DNA from: Pseudomonas mosselii
GTDB lineage: Bacteria; Pseudomonadota; Gammaproteobacteria; Pseudomonadales; Pseudomonadaceae
NCBI RefSeq assembly: GCF_005796105.1
Contig: NZ_VAUO01000002.1
Location: 186,001 to 250,000 of the forward strand
Length of the DNA: 64,000 nt
Direction of reading: 5' to 3'
In this document: positions 9,960 through 18,941 of the stretch, piece after piece
Layout of the letters: each line of letters starts with the position of its first letter
Numbering within the stretch: the first letter of the stretch is position 1
Position numbers and translations under genes: made by a program
The notes under the pieces: model-generated
The model's input: only the letters and a program-made list of their open reading frames with translations
The model's database searches: none
What the model was told of the DNA's origin: nothing

Positions 9960-10003
9960 CAACAACGGCGCGGACCGTGTATGAGCGGCCTTGCGCCGCG
10001 AAC

Positions 10004-10020
10004 GGGCCGCAAAGCGGCCC
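10004..10020. terminator. GGGCCGC-AAA-GCGGCCC hairpin
   Basis: This perfect 7-bp stem with a 3-base loop lies between two convergent DMT transporter genes. It has no T-run on either side, so it could be a REP-like element rather than a classical terminator. Confidence 0.45.
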
Positions 10021-10101
10021 CCGACGATCTATGCAGGATGCCAAGATCCTGGGGCTACTGCGCAGCCCTTTCCTGCCTGTCCGGCGCCCCGGCCAGACCG
10101 C

Positions 10102-10983
10102 TCAGGCCTCGGCGGCACGCAGCGCCGGCTTGCGGAACACGAACAACAACCCCACTACGATCAAGCCCATACCCAGCAAGCTCAGCGGCGCCAGGCGGTT
10201 ACCGAAGATCATGAAGTCCATCACCGCAGTCACCGCTGGTACCAGGTAGAACAGGCTGGTGACATTCACCAGGTTGCCCCGCGCGATCAGCCGGTACAGC
10301 AGCAGGTTCGCCAGCAGCGACACCACCAGCCCCATCCACAGTAACGCTCCGAAGAAGCCAGCGCTCCACTGCACGTGCAGCGGTTGCATCGGCGCGAACA
10401 GCACACACAGGGCAAACCCGGCGACGTATTGCAGAGGCAGCGTGCCCATGGGGTTGTCGGTAATGCGTTTTTGCAAGATCGAGCCACCGGTCATGCTGGC
10501 CAGCGCCAGCAGGGCGAACAGCATGCCGGCCAGCGACACACCGCCCAGGTTGATGCCCTGATAGACCACCATCACCAGACCGCCCAGCCCGAGAGCCAGT
10601 CCGAACAGCCGGCTCCAGGAACGCTGGCGTTCCATCAGCACTACCGTGAGGATCGGTTGCACCCCCATGACCGTGGCCATGATGCCAGGGGTCACGTGGG
10701 TGTTCAGCGCCAGCAGGTAGAAGATCTGGTAGGCGCCAAGCAGCACGCAACCGGTGCCCAGCGCGCGCAGAATCGCGCCGCGTCCACGCGGCCAGCGCAG
10801 CCCCAGCAACGGGCCGATCAGCAGCAGGCCGGTGAGCGCCAGTGCCGAGCGCAGCAGCAGGAACGCGAACGGGCTGGCCTGCGCCAGGCCAAGCTTGGAG
10901 ACGATCGCCCCGCTGCTCCACAGCAGGACGAACAGGCTGGTAGTGGCCGCCGCGGCCACGGATGCTTTGTTGAAGACAGACAT
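10102..10983 (-). CDS. EamA/DMT family transporter
   Basis: This is a second DMT exporter of 293 aa with ten predicted helices. It begins MSVFNKASVAAAATTSLFVLLWSSGAIVSK, with the typical WSSGA/G motif in helix 1, and ends LLGMGLIVVGLLFVFRK plus a short basic tail. Starting at ATG 10983 rather than the in-frame ATG 11 codons upstream gives the usual short cytoplasmic N-terminus. It is only distantly like the plus-strand neighbour, so this is not a recent tandem duplication. Substrate unknown. Confidence 0.85.
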   Translation of the reverse strand: MSVFNKASVAAAATTSLFVLLWSSGAIVSKLGLAQASPFAFLLLRSALALTGLLLIGPLLGLRWPRGRGAILRALGTGCVLLGAYQIFYLLALNTHVTPGIMATVMGVQPILTVVLMERQRSWSRLFGLALGLGGLVMVVYQGINLGGVSLAGMLFALLALASMTGGSILQKRITDNPMGTLPLQYVAGFALCVLFAPMQPLHVQWSAGFFGALLWMGLVVSLLANLLLYRLIARGNLVNVTSLFYLVPAVTAVMDFMIFGNRLAPLSLLGMGLIVVGLLFVFRKPALRAAEA

Positions 10984-11374
10984 GTATGCCACCTGTATGG
11001 GCAAGAAAAGCCGCACGGCGCAGCTATCGCGTTAGCGAAGGGATAGCCGACCGTATTTCAGTAGGTTGCAGGTGCGCAGGGACTCAGCCCAGCACGACCA
11101 CGCAAAGAGACGGAGCTACGCCGCCTACGACGCCACTGACAGGTGGGGGGTATTGACCATTGAACGCGGCCTGCTGGCTGCCATGCACGCGCATGCCCGC
11201 GACGAACGCGGAGGCAAAAGCGGTACTGGAAGGGATGGCTGGCATGGACACGGTTCTTTGGGAAGAATTGAGAGCTTCGGACTATAACGGCGAATCGAGG
11301 GCTGAACAAGCTCTGAAAGGTCAGCTGCCTGTCAGGGCTTGCCCGCGAATAGGCCCTGACAGGCTAAAACTGAT
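10984..11374. other. Non-coding stretch with possible gene remnant
   Basis: There is no convincing gene here. A short lower-GC patch around 11190-11320 on the plus strand reads NAEAKAVLEGMAGMDTVLWEELRASDYN in one frame, with protein-like composition, but no ribosome binding site or family was recognised. It may be a decayed gene. A hairpin lies at its right end. Confidence 0.3.
11329..11362. terminator. CTGTCAGGGC..GCCCTGACAG stem-loop
   Basis: Perfect 10-bp arms enclose a 14-base loop (TTGCCCGCGAATAG) that resembles the GCGGGT-type intergenic repeats elsewhere in the window. It is 12 bases past the lpxO stop and probably ends that transcript. Confidence 0.5.
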
Positions 11375-12310
11375 TCAGAACAACCAGCGATACAACGCGT
11401 AAGCCACCAGCACCGCCAGCACCGGCCGCAACACGCGGTAGGCCTTGGGGTTAGCACGCTTGAAGGTCTTCACCCGCGAGCTGATCACATTGCTGAAGCG
11501 CTTGCTCCAGGCATACGCCTGGTTGATCCCACCCACGCGCTCGTCGTCGGTGTTCTGCGGCGCGGTGGCACGCCCGAGGAAGGCGCTGACCTTGCGGTTG
11601 ATGCGGGTCATCAGCGGGCTGTTGAGCGGACGCTCGACGTCGCAGAACAGGATCACCCGGGTGACGTCGGTTTCGTTCTTGACCCAGTGCACGAAGGTTT
11701 CGTCGAACATCACGTCCTCACCGTCACGCCAGGCGTAGGGCTGGCCGTCGACGTAGATGCGGCAGGCGTCGGAGTTCGGCGTGGCCAGGCCCAGGTGGTA
11801 ACGCAGGGAGCCGGCGAACGGATCGCGGTGCGGGTTCAGGTGGCTGCCGCCAGGCAGCAGGGCGAACATCGCACCCTTGACGTTGGGGATACCGCTGAGC
11901 AGCTCCACGGTCTTGGGGCACAGGGCTTCGGCCGAGGGCAACGGCTTGTCGTACCACTTGAGGTAGAAGCGTTTCCAGCCTTTCTTGAAGAACGAGCCGA
12001 AACCGGCGTCGTTGTCTTTTTCGGCGGCGCGAATGTAGCCCTCGTCGAACAAGCGCATGGCTTCTTCACGGATGGTTTGCCAGTTGTGCTTGAGCACGTC
12101 CAGCTCGGGGAAGCGCTCGCGGTCCAGGTAAGGCTTGGACGGCACGCCGGAGAACAGGTACATCAGGGCGTTGTAGGGGGCGAACAGCGCCGAATGGTTG
12201 ACGAACTGGCGCAGCACCGGCAGGCGCGCCTTGCCGCGCAGGTGAACGAACAGCACGCTGGAGATGAACACCAGCAGGACACCCGCCTTGGCGACGAAGG
12301 AAAAGGTCAT
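11375..12310 (-). CDS. lpxO: Lipid A 2-hydroxylase (LpxO family)
   Basis: LpxO is an Fe(II)/2-oxoglutarate dioxygenase that adds a 2-hydroxyl to a secondary acyl chain of lipid A at the inner membrane. The 311-aa protein starts with a membrane anchor (FVAKAGVLLVFISSVLFVHL). It carries the aspartyl/asparaginyl beta-hydroxylase core with iron ligands in LNPHRDPFAGSLRYHLGL and the later FVHWVKNETDVTRVILFCDV, and it ends in a second hydrophobic segment (LRPVLAVLVAYALYRWLF). The start is ATG 12310, preceded by a GGAG ribosome site. Pseudomonads often have two LpxO copies with different chain preference; which this is cannot be told. Confidence 0.88.
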   Translation of the reverse strand: MTFSFVAKAGVLLVFISSVLFVHLRGKARLPVLRQFVNHSALFAPYNALMYLFSGVPSKPYLDRERFPELDVLKHNWQTIREEAMRLFDEGYIRAAEKDNDAGFGSFFKKGWKRFYLKWYDKPLPSAEALCPKTVELLSGIPNVKGAMFALLPGGSHLNPHRDPFAGSLRYHLGLATPNSDACRIYVDGQPYAWRDGEDVMFDETFVHWVKNETDVTRVILFCDVERPLNSPLMTRINRKVSAFLGRATAPQNTDDERVGGINQAYAWSKRFSNVISSRVKTFKRANPKAYRVLRPVLAVLVAYALYRWLF

Positions 12311-12380
12311 GCAACACTCCTTGGAGGGGAAATCAGGCCATCCCCAGATAGCCGGACATGATAACCCCCTCCGGGGGCGC

Positions 12381-12465
12381 TGCAAGCTTCTAGCTGCAAG
12401 CGGCAAGCTGATCTACGTCAATGCAGGCCATGATCGTGCGGCTTGAAGCTTGCAACTTGCCGCTT
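12381..12465. repeat. AGCTTCAAGC/GCTGCAAGCGGCAAG intergenic repeat
   Basis: This inverted arrangement of GCTGCAAGCGGCAAG-like and GCTTGAAGCTTGCAACTTGCCGC modules lies between lpxO and cysK. The same module family recurs at about 59818-59895 and 60612-60688. It can fold into a long hairpin and may end cysK transcription. Confidence 0.5.
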
Positions 12466-13438
12466 ACTGCTGGTTTTCCTGCTCGCTGAACAGGTCGCTG
12501 AACAGCATGCTCGACAGGTAGCGTTCGCCGGAGTCCGGCAGAATCACCACCAGGGTCTTGCCCTGCATTTCCGGCTTCTCGGCCAGTCGCACCGCAGCCG
12601 CCATCGCCGCGCCACAGGAGATACCGCAGAGTATGCCCTCCTCCTGCATCAGGCGGATGGCCATGGCCTTGGCTTCATCGTCGGTCACTGTCTCGACCTG
12701 GTCGACGATCGACAGGTCGAGGTTCTTCGGCACGAAGCCTGCGCCGATGCCCTGGATCTTGTGCGGGCTGGGCTTGAGTTCCTCGCCGGCCAGGGTCTGG
12801 CTGATCAGTGGCGAACTCGTCGGCTCCACCGCCACCGAGAGGATCGACTTGCCCTGGGTGTGCTTGATGTAGCGCGACACCCCGGTGATGGTGCCGCCAG
12901 TGCCCACGCCAGCGACCAGTACGTCCACCGCGCCGTCGGTGTCGTTCCAGATTTCCGGGCCGGTGGTCTTTTCGTGAATCGCCGGGTTGGCCGGGTTCTC
13001 GAACTGGCCGGGCAGGAAGTACAAGGCAGGGTCGGATGCGACGATCTCGTTGGCTTTCTCGATGGCCCCCTTCATGCCCTTGGCCGGATCGGTCAAAACC
13101 AGTTCCGCGCCCAGGGCCTTGAGCACCTTGCGCCGTTCCAGGCTCATCGAGGCCGGCATGGTCAGCATCAGCTTGTAGCCACGCGCCGCAGCGACGAAGG
13201 CCAGGCCAATGCCGGTGTTGCCCGAAGTAGGCTCGACGATGGTCATGCCCGGCTTGAGCTTGCCGCTGCCTTCGGCGTCCCAGACCATGTTCGCGCCGAT
13301 CCGGCATTTCACCGAATAGCCCGGGTTGCGCCCTTCGATCTTGGCCAGAATGGTCACCCCGCGCGGGGCGATACGGTTGATCTGCACCAATGGCGTGTTG
13401 CCGATGGAGTGGGCGTTGTCTGCGTAGATACGGCTCAT
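12464..13438 (-). CDS. cysK: Cysteine synthase A (O-acetylserine sulfhydrylase)
   Basis: CysK makes cysteine from O-acetylserine and sulfide in the cytosol. The 324-aa protein shows the PLP lysine in [12 protein letters not shown] (about residue 44), the substrate loop [16 protein letters not shown], and the PLP-phosphate loop [17 protein letters not shown]. The GISCGAA segment near the C-terminus fits CysK/CysM. Asn-Pro-Gly-Tyr-Ser before the lysine favours CysK over CysM. It is monocistronic. Confidence 0.94.
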   Translation of the reverse strand: MSRIYADNAHSIGNTPLVQINRIAPRGVTILAKIEGRNPGYSVKCRIGANMVWDAEGSGKLKPGMTIVEPTSGNTGIGLAFVAAARGYKLMLTMPASMSLERRKVLKALGAELVLTDPAKGMKGAIEKANEIVASDPALYFLPGQFENPANPAIHEKTTGPEIWNDTDGAVDVLVAGVGTGGTITGVSRYIKHTQGKSILSVAVEPTSSPLISQTLAGEELKPSPHKIQGIGAGFVPKNLDLSIVDQVETVTDDEAKAMAIRLMQEEGILCGISCGAAMAAAVRLAEKPEMQGKTLVVILPDSGERYLSSMLFSDLFSEQENQQ

Positions 13439-13741
13439 GGCAGGGTCCTTGAAAAGTCGGATGATGCTGCTTAAAAGCGCAGGGTAAGCCCATGGCCTAG
13501 GTGCGTAAAGCCCGTTCGAACTCGACCGGGCCGGCGACGGTCAAGCGCTCACCTGATGCTGAAGAGCCGCTGATGAAAGCCCGATACCGCAAAGCCAAGT
13601 GAGCGGCGAGGGCCGAGTGACGCACCATTCAGGGACTGAATACCCGGTCTGCGTTTTCAGCGCGCAGGGCCGGGGTTATAGTCGCTGAATACTCGTAAAC
13701 CTTCCTGGCCCCGCAATGAGGCCTTCCAGAGGACCCGCTTC
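13439..13741. other. Intergenic region upstream of moxR-like gene
   Basis: These 303 bases lie between divergent cysK and the MoxR-type gene and should hold both promoters. A distant inverted pair GTGCGT (13501) / ACGCAC (about 13620) and a small TTCAG-GGA-CTGAA dyad near 13629 are visible. No gene or confident promoter boxes were identified. Confidence 0.35.
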
Positions 13742-14587
13742 ATGAAGTTCGAAGGCACCCGCGACTACGTCGCCACAGACGACCTGAAACTGGCGGTCAA
13801 CGCGGCCATCACCCTGGAGCGCCCGCTGCTGGTCAAGGGTGAACCGGGCACCGGCAAGACCATGCTTGCCGAGCAACTGGCCGCCTCCTTCGGCGCACGC
13901 CTGATCACCTGGCATATCAAGTCCACCACCAAAGCCCACCAGGGCCTGTACGAGTACGACGCGGTCAGCCGCCTGCGCGACTCGCAACTGGGTGTGGACA
14001 AGGTCCATGACGTGCGCAACTACCTGAAAAAAGGCAAGTTGTGGGAAGCCTTCGAGGCCGACGAGCGAGTCATTCTGCTGATCGACGAAATCGACAAGGC
14101 CGACATCGAGTTCCCCAACGACCTGTTGCAAGAACTCGACAAGATGGAGTTCTACGTCTACGAAATCGACGAGACCATCAAGGCCAAGCAGCGCCCGATC
14201 ATCATCATCACCTCCAACAACGAAAAGGAGCTGCCCGACGCCTTCCTGCGCCGCTGCTTCTTCCACTACATCGCCTTCCCCGACCGCGACACCCTGCAGC
14301 GCATCGTCGACGTACACTACCCGAACATCAGCCAGTCGCTGGTCAGCGAAGCGCTGGACGTGTTCTTCGACGTGCGCAAGGTGCCGGGCCTGAAGAAAAA
14401 ACCCTCCACCTCCGAGCTGGTCGACTGGCTCAAGCTGCTGATGGCCGACCACATCGGTGAAGCGGTGCTGCGCGAGCGCGATCCGACCAAGGCCATCCCG
14501 CCGCTGGCCGGCGCCCTGGTCAAGAACGAGCAAGATGTGCAACTGCTCGAGCGCCTGGCCTTCATGAGCCGGCGCGGCAACCGCTGA
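13742..14587 (+). CDS. MoxR-type AAA+ ATPase
   Basis: This 281-aa AAA+ ATPase has a Walker A GEPGTGKT (residues ~35-42), Walker B VILLIDEIDKA, a sensor-1 segment PIIIITSNNEKELPDAFLRR with arginine finger, and a C-terminal lid. It probably works as a chaperone-like ATPase with the VWA protein encoded 13 bases downstream; MoxR-VWA pairs are known to act in metal-centre insertion or protein-complex maturation. An ATG with an upstream GAGG site starts a two-gene unit. Its client is unknown. Confidence 0.9.
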   Translation: MKFEGTRDYVATDDLKLAVNAAITLERPLLVKGEPGTGKTMLAEQLAASFGARLITWHIKSTTKAHQGLYEYDAVSRLRDSQLGVDKVHDVRNYLKKGKLWEAFEADERVILLIDEIDKADIEFPNDLLQELDKMEFYVYEIDETIKAKQRPIIIITSNNEKELPDAFLRRCFFHYIAFPDRDTLQRIVDVHYPNISQSLVSEALDVFFDVRKVPGLKKKPSTSELVDWLKLLMADHIGEAVLRERDPTKAIPPLAGALVKNEQDVQLLERLAFMSRRGNR

Positions 14588-14600
14588 CAGGAGCCGGGCC

Positions 14601-15779
14601 ATGCTGCTCAACCTGTTCAATGAAATGCGTGCAGCCAAGGTGCCGGTATCGGTGCGCGAGCTGCTTGATTTGCATCATGCCCTGGAAAAGCGCGTGGTGT
14701 TCGCCGACATGGACGAGTTCTACTACCTCGCCCGCGCAATCCTGGTCAAAGACGAGCGCCACTTCGACAAGTTCGACCGAGCCTTCGCCGCCTACTTCAA
14801 GGGTTTGGAAAACCTCGACCGGCATATCGAGGCACTGATCCCGGAAGACTGGCTGCGCAAGGAGTTCGAACGTTCGCTCAGCGACGAGGAGCGCGCGCAG
14901 ATCCAGTCACTGGGCGGCCTGGACAAGCTGATCGAGGCGTTCAAGCAACGCCTGGAAGAACAGAAGGAACGCCATGCCGGCGGCAACAAGTGGATCGGCA
15001 CCGGCGGCACCAGCCCGTTCGGCTCTGGGGGCTTTAACCCTGAGGGCATCCGCGTCGGCGAGGCCGGCAAACGCCAGGGCAAGGCGGTCAAGGTATGGGA
15101 CCAGCGCGAGTATAAGAACCTCGACGATCAGGTCGAACTGGGCACGCGCAACATCAAGCTGGCCCTGCGCCGCCTGCGCAAGTTCGCCCGCGAGGGCGCC
15201 GCCGAGGAGTTGGACATCGACGGCACGATCGACCACACCGCGCGTGACGCGGGCCTGTTGAACATCCAGATGCGCCCCGAGCGGCGCAACACGGTGAAGC
15301 TGCTGTTGCTGTTCGACATCGGTGGTTCGATGGATGCCCACGTGAAGGTGTGCGAAGAGCTGTTCTCGGCCTGCAAGACCGAGTTCAAGCACCTGGAGTA
15401 CTACTACTTCCACAACTTCATCTATGAGTCAGTGTGGAAGAACAACCTGCGGCGCACCTCTGAACGCTTCGCGACCTTCGACCTGCTGCACAAGTACGGC
15501 GACGACTACAAGGTCGTGTTCGTTGGTGACGCGGCCATGGCGCCGTATGAAATCACCCAGCCCGGTGGCAGCGTCGAGCATTGGAACGAAGAGGCAGGCT
15601 ACGTGTGGATGCAGCGCTTCATGGAGAAATTCAAGCGCATCATCTGGATCAACCCCTACCCCAGGCAAACCTGGGACTACACCGCCTCGACCCATCTGGT
15701 ACGCGATTTGATCGAGGACAAGATGTTCCCGCTGACCTTGCAAGGGTTGGAAGACGGCATGCGCTACCTGTCCAAGTGA
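14601..15779 (+). CDS. VWA (CoxE-like) domain protein, MoxR partner
   Basis: This 392-aa cytosolic protein has a charged helical N-terminal half and a C-terminal von Willebrand A domain. The metal-ion-dependent adhesion site reads LLLLFDIGGSMDAHVK, so the usual DxSxS is DxGGS here. The later THLVRDLIEDKMFPLT segment closes the domain. A glycine-rich linker (GTGGTSPFGSGGFNPEG) separates the halves. Its position 13 bases after the AAA+ gene supports a MoxR-VWA machine. Function in the cell is not known. Confidence 0.87.
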   Translation: MLLNLFNEMRAAKVPVSVRELLDLHHALEKRVVFADMDEFYYLARAILVKDERHFDKFDRAFAAYFKGLENLDRHIEALIPEDWLRKEFERSLSDEERAQIQSLGGLDKLIEAFKQRLEEQKERHAGGNKWIGTGGTSPFGSGGFNPEGIRVGEAGKRQGKAVKVWDQREYKNLDDQVELGTRNIKLALRRLRKFAREGAAEELDIDGTIDHTARDAGLLNIQMRPERRNTVKLLLLFDIGGSMDAHVKVCEELFSACKTEFKHLEYYYFHNFIYESVWKNNLRRTSERFATFDLLHKYGDDYKVVFVGDAAMAPYEITQPGGSVEHWNEEAGYVWMQRFMEKFKRIIWINPYPRQTWDYTASTHLVRDLIEDKMFPLTLQGLEDGMRYLSK

Positions 15780-15790
15780 CGCAGCCTGTG

Positions 15791-15833
15791 CTGGCCCATT
15801 CTGTGGGAGCGGGTTTACCCGCGAATAGGCCAG
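15791..15833. repeat. REP-like hairpin (CTGGCC..GCGGGTTTACCCGC..GGCCAG)
   Basis: Nested inverted repeats: an inner GCGGGTTTACCCGC and outer CTGGCC/GGCCAG arms. This is the common short palindromic intergenic element of the P. putida group. It lies between the convergent VWA and pxpC genes, where it may also end transcription. Confidence 0.6.
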
Positions 15834-15838
15834 CCACC

Positions 15839-16756
15839 TTACGACCAACGTTCCAGGTAAGCCTGCTGCTCGCGCCACGCCTCGTCCTGCACCACCGCCC
15901 TGAACCGCACCACCGCACCTGGCATGCACTGCGCCAACTGTGCCAACGCCAACGGCGTCAAAGCCCCCAATCGCGGATACCCGCCAATAGTCTGCCGGTC
16001 ATTGAGCAGCACGATCGGCTGCCCATCCGGCGGCACCTGCACGGCCCCCAGCGGGATGCCTTCGGAGATCATCGGTGCGCCCTGGTACACCAGTTGCGGG
16101 CCCAGTAGACGAATGCCCATGCGATCGGCGCGACTGTCCAGTGTCCAGCCACGATTGAACGCCTCGAACAGGCTGGTCCCGCTGAAGTCACCGATCTGTG
16201 CGCCCATCACCAAGTCGAGTACCGGCTTGGCCACATGGCACGGGCACAGGGCCGCCGGTACTTCGCGCAAGGCCGGCGAATCACCGGCAAAGGAAAGCAC
16301 CTGCCCCTTAGCTAACGCTGCCCCTCGCCCATCGATCCCGCCCAGTTCCTCGCGCACGACCGTGGCACAGCTGCCCAACACAGCGTCACCAAGAAACCCG
16401 CCCGGGGCGGCCAGATACGCCCGTACACCCTGCTTCGGCTGTTTCAGGATCAAGCGCTGCCCTTTAGCCAAACGCACGCTACGCCATGGCAGCACTGGCT
16501 GATCATCCACCCGTGCATCCAGGTCTGCCCCGGCCAGCGCCAGCACGCAATCCTGCTCGGCCACCAGCGCAAAACCACCCAGCGCCACCTCTACCAGCGG
16601 CGCCCCCAGTGGGTTGCCCAGCAACCAGTTGGCCCAATACATCGCCACCCAATCCAGCGCGCCGCCCTGTGTCACGCCCAGATGACGCACACCAACGCGC
16701 CCGGCATCCTGCAACTGGCACAAGGCGGTACTGGCCTCGATCCTCAAGCGCTTCAC
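15839..16756 (-). CDS. pxpC: 5-oxoprolinase subunit PxpC
   Basis: This is one of three subunits of the ATP-dependent prokaryotic 5-oxoprolinase, which opens 5-oxoproline (pyroglutamate) to glutamate. The 305-aa protein belongs to the carboxyltransferase-like (AHS2) family: LQDAGRVGVRHLGVTQGGALD near the N-terminus, YLAAPGGF in the middle, and LNDRQTIGGYPRLGALTPLALAQLAQ near the end. Its ATG overlaps the pxpB stop by 4 bases. It is often misnamed urea amidolyase or allophanate hydrolase subunit 2; the ABC order with pxpA and pxpB argues for PxpC. Confidence 0.9.
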   Translation of the reverse strand: MKRLRIEASTALCQLQDAGRVGVRHLGVTQGGALDWVAMYWANWLLGNPLGAPLVEVALGGFALVAEQDCVLALAGADLDARVDDQPVLPWRSVRLAKGQRLILKQPKQGVRAYLAAPGGFLGDAVLGSCATVVREELGGIDGRGAALAKGQVLSFAGDSPALREVPAALCPCHVAKPVLDLVMGAQIGDFSGTSLFEAFNRGWTLDSRADRMGIRLLGPQLVYQGAPMISEGIPLGAVQVPPDGQPIVLLNDRQTIGGYPRLGALTPLALAQLAQCMPGAVVRFRAVVQDEAWREQQAYLERWS

Positions 16757-17439
16757 CCTTGCGCCTCCACATCGCCGCCCAAGGCCAGAAATTCCTCCCG
16801 CGATACCGCCACGAAACGCACCCGGTCCCCTGGCTGTAGCAGGCTGTAGCCTTCACGTTCGCGGTCGAACAGGCGTACCGGGGTGCGCCCGATCAGGTTC
16901 CAGCCTCCCGGCGACACTGCCGGATAAGCCGCCGTCTGGCGTTCGGCGATACCGACGCTGCCAGCCGCCACACGCTTGCGCGGGGTGTTCAGGCGCGGGC
17001 TGGCCAGGCGTTCGTCGACCAGCCCCATGAAGCCGAAACCGGGTGCGAAACCCAGGGCGAACACCGGGTATTCACGTTCACAGTGCAAGCGGATCACCTC
17101 GGCTTCACTCAGCCCGCTGCGCGCTGCCAGCACGGGCAGTTCCGGGCCGACGCTGGCGTGGTACCACACCGGGATATCATGACGCCGACCTGCACTGCCG
17201 GTGTCTGGCTGCAACCCGTCCAGTGCCTGGGTGATCAGCGCCCGCGCCTGAGCCGGTGGCAGATCGAACTGCACCATCAGCGTGGTATAGGACGGCACCA
17301 GGTCGAGCAAGTGCGCGCCGAACGCCGCGCTAAGGCGCTGACTGGCGGCAAGGATCCACGGCATGTTGGCTTCGTCGATACGGTCGAACAAGCGCACCAT
17401 CAGGCTGTCGATGGCCACGACTTCGATACGCAGCTTCAT
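16753..17439 (-). CDS. pxpB: 5-oxoprolinase subunit PxpB
   Basis: This 228-aa AHS1-family subunit partners PxpC in 5-oxoproline hydrolysis. The typical motifs are visible: [13 protein letters not shown] early, then [39 protein letters not shown] and the closing [17 protein letters not shown]. Its start overlaps the pxpA stop by 4 bases, so all three subunits are translationally coupled. Confidence 0.92.
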   Translation of the reverse strand: MKLRIEVVAIDSLMVRLFDRIDEANMPWILAASQRLSAAFGAHLLDLVPSYTTLMVQFDLPPAQARALITQALDGLQPDTGSAGRRHDIPVWYHASVGPELPVLAARSGLSEAEVIRLHCEREYPVFALGFAPGFGFMGLVDERLASPRLNTPRKRVAAGSVGIAERQTAAYPAVSPGGWNLIGRTPVRLFDREREGYSLLQPGDRVRFVAVSREEFLALGGDVEAQG

Positions 17440-18188
17440 CGCGCCTCCAGCGCATCGAGGGCCTGGCGAATCTGGCGCACGGCGGCCACGGAGCTGTCGT
17501 TGTCGCCGTGCACACAGAGGGTTGCGGCGTTCAGCAGCAGTGCACTGCCATCATCGGCCACCAGCGCTTGGCCACGGGCCAGGCGCACGGCCTGCTCGAC
17601 CACCCGCGCCGGGTCGTGGTGCACGGCCCCTGGCAGACGCCGCGAGACCAAGTGGCCACTGGCGGTGTAGGCGCGGTCGGCGAACGCTTCGAACCACAGC
17701 GGCACGCCGATCTCGTCACCCAATGCCTGGGCGGCGCTATCGTCGGCGGTGGCCATCAGCATCAGCGGCAGATCGCTGCCATAGGCCGCCACGGCTTCGA
17801 GCACCGCACGCAGCTTGAGCGGATCGGCCATCATGTCGTTGTACAGCGCGCCATGCGGCTTGATGTAGCTCACCTTGGCGCCAAGTACCTTGCAGATGCC
17901 ATCCAGGGCGCCGATCTGGTAGTGCAGCAGGTCGCGGATCTCCTCGACGCTGCAAGCCATGGAGCGGCGACCAAAGCCAACCAGATCCGGGTAGGCCGGG
18001 TGCGCGCCGATGCTCACCCCATGCTCAAGCGCCAGTGCCACGGTGCTGCGCATGCTGCCAGGGTCGCCGGCGTGGTAGCCGCAGGCGATGTTGGCGCAGT
18101 CGATGTACGGCATCACCTCGGCATCCAGGCCCATGCGCCAGTTGCCGAAACTTTCACCCATGTCGCAATTGAGCAGCAGGCGATTCAC
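17436..18188 (-). CDS. pxpA: 5-oxoprolinase subunit PxpA (LamB/YcsF family)
   Basis: This is the third 5-oxoprolinase subunit, a LamB/YcsF-family TIM-barrel-like protein. It begins [14 protein letters not shown] and contains the family signature [13 protein letters not shown] and [17 protein letters not shown] start at 18188 is chosen because GGGAGG lies 7 bases before it; this gives 250 aa, the normal family length, whereas the in-frame upstream ATGs would place that strong Shine-Dalgarno inside the gene. It leads the pxpABC operon, which salvages pyroglutamate formed by spontaneous glutamine cyclisation. Confidence 0.91.
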   Translation of the reverse strand: MNRLLLNCDMGESFGNWRMGLDAEVMPYIDCANIACGYHAGDPGSMRSTVALALEHGVSIGAHPAYPDLVGFGRRSMACSVEEIRDLLHYQIGALDGICKVLGAKVSYIKPHGALYNDMMADPLKLRAVLEAVAAYGSDLPLMLMATADDSAAQALGDEIGVPLWFEAFADRAYTASGHLVSRRLPGAVHHDPARVVEQAVRLARGQALVADDGSALLLNAATLCVHGDNDSSVAAVRQIRQALDALEAR

Positions 18189-18276
18189 TTGGCGGCCTCC
18201 CATGTGCATGTTCATATGGCCTACATTAACGCGCCTGCAACTGTTTGCCGCGTGTTTGTGGAAAGCTATCAACAGT

Positions 18277-18395
18277 TGGGGCCGCTGCGCGACCCTTTCG
18301 CGGCGCGAGGCAGCTCCTACACGACCGTGTGATCCTCATGAATACCGGCTGTAGGATCGGCCTTGCGTCGCGAAAGGGTCGCGTAGCGGCCCCAT
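18277..18395. repeat. Long inverted repeat element upstream of pxpA
   Basis: TGGGGCCGCTGCGCGACCC continues to TTTCGCG (18277-18302) and is mirrored by CGCGAAAGGGTCGCGTAGCGGCCCCA (18369-18395). Inside it, GCTCCTACA and TGTAGGATC pair again. The whole forms a large cruciform-like REP/BIME-type element between pxpA and the DUF2937 gene. Confidence 0.65.
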
Positions 18396-18419
18396 TGGCT
18401 TAGCTGACTGGCATTGCCC

Positions 18420-18941
18420 TCAGCGCCAGCTTTCCTTGACCGCCTTGCGCCGTCCACCCAGGATCACCCAGCCGATCACCAGCAACAGGCTCTCGACCAC
18501 GAACGCCAGCACGAACCCGGCGCCGATGCCCCAGCCGATCGCCTCGGGCACCAGCAGAACCTGGTAGCTGTAGCCCTTGAGCGTCTCTTCACGCAGCGCC
18601 GGCTCTGGCTGCACCAGCACATGCCAGGTACGGCTCAGCCACGAACCTTGCAGCGCCTGCCATTCGCGCTCGAGCAACTGGTTGCGGATCAGCAGACTCT
18701 CGATGCTGTTGGCATCGCTGTTGAACACAGGGTCATCGCTGCTGCGGTAATGCCGCACCAGAGCCTCGAGATCGCCGTTGAAAAAGCGCTGGGCAGTCTG
18801 GCGGAAGCCATCCAAGGCCTGGCGCGATTCGAGCACATGCGCCTCGACCCGCTGGCTATAGTCCTTGACCAGCCCGGGCACCTGGACACCGGCCAGCAGA
18901 CCAAAGGTGAACAACAGCAACCGCAGGTAACTTCTGAACAT
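18420..18941 (-). CDS. DUF2937 family membrane protein
   Basis: This 173-aa protein has one N-terminal transmembrane segment (YLRLLLFTFGLLAGVQVPGLV), a ~100-residue periplasmic helical domain, and a C-terminal transmembrane pair (IGWGIGAGFVLAFVVESLLLVIGWVIL). This is the pattern of DUF2937. No function is known. Its start codon directly follows the stop of the glutamine amidotransferase gene, so the two are in one unit. Confidence 0.85.
   Translation of the reverse strand: MFRSYLRLLLFTFGLLAGVQVPGLVKDYSQRVEAHVLESRQALDGFRQTAQRFFNGDLEALVRHYRSSDDPVFNSDANSIESLLIRNQLLEREWQALQGSWLSRTWHVLVQPEPALREETLKGYSYQVLLVPEAIGWGIGAGFVLAFVVESLLLVIGWVILGGRRKAVKESWR

Noticed and set aside
12443..13474. Plus-strand open frame of 343 codons
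   Set aside because: It lies exactly opposite cysK, whose motifs are unambiguous.
13676..14638. Minus-strand open frame of 320 codons
   Set aside because: It is antisense to the MoxR-type ATPase gene and has no motif.
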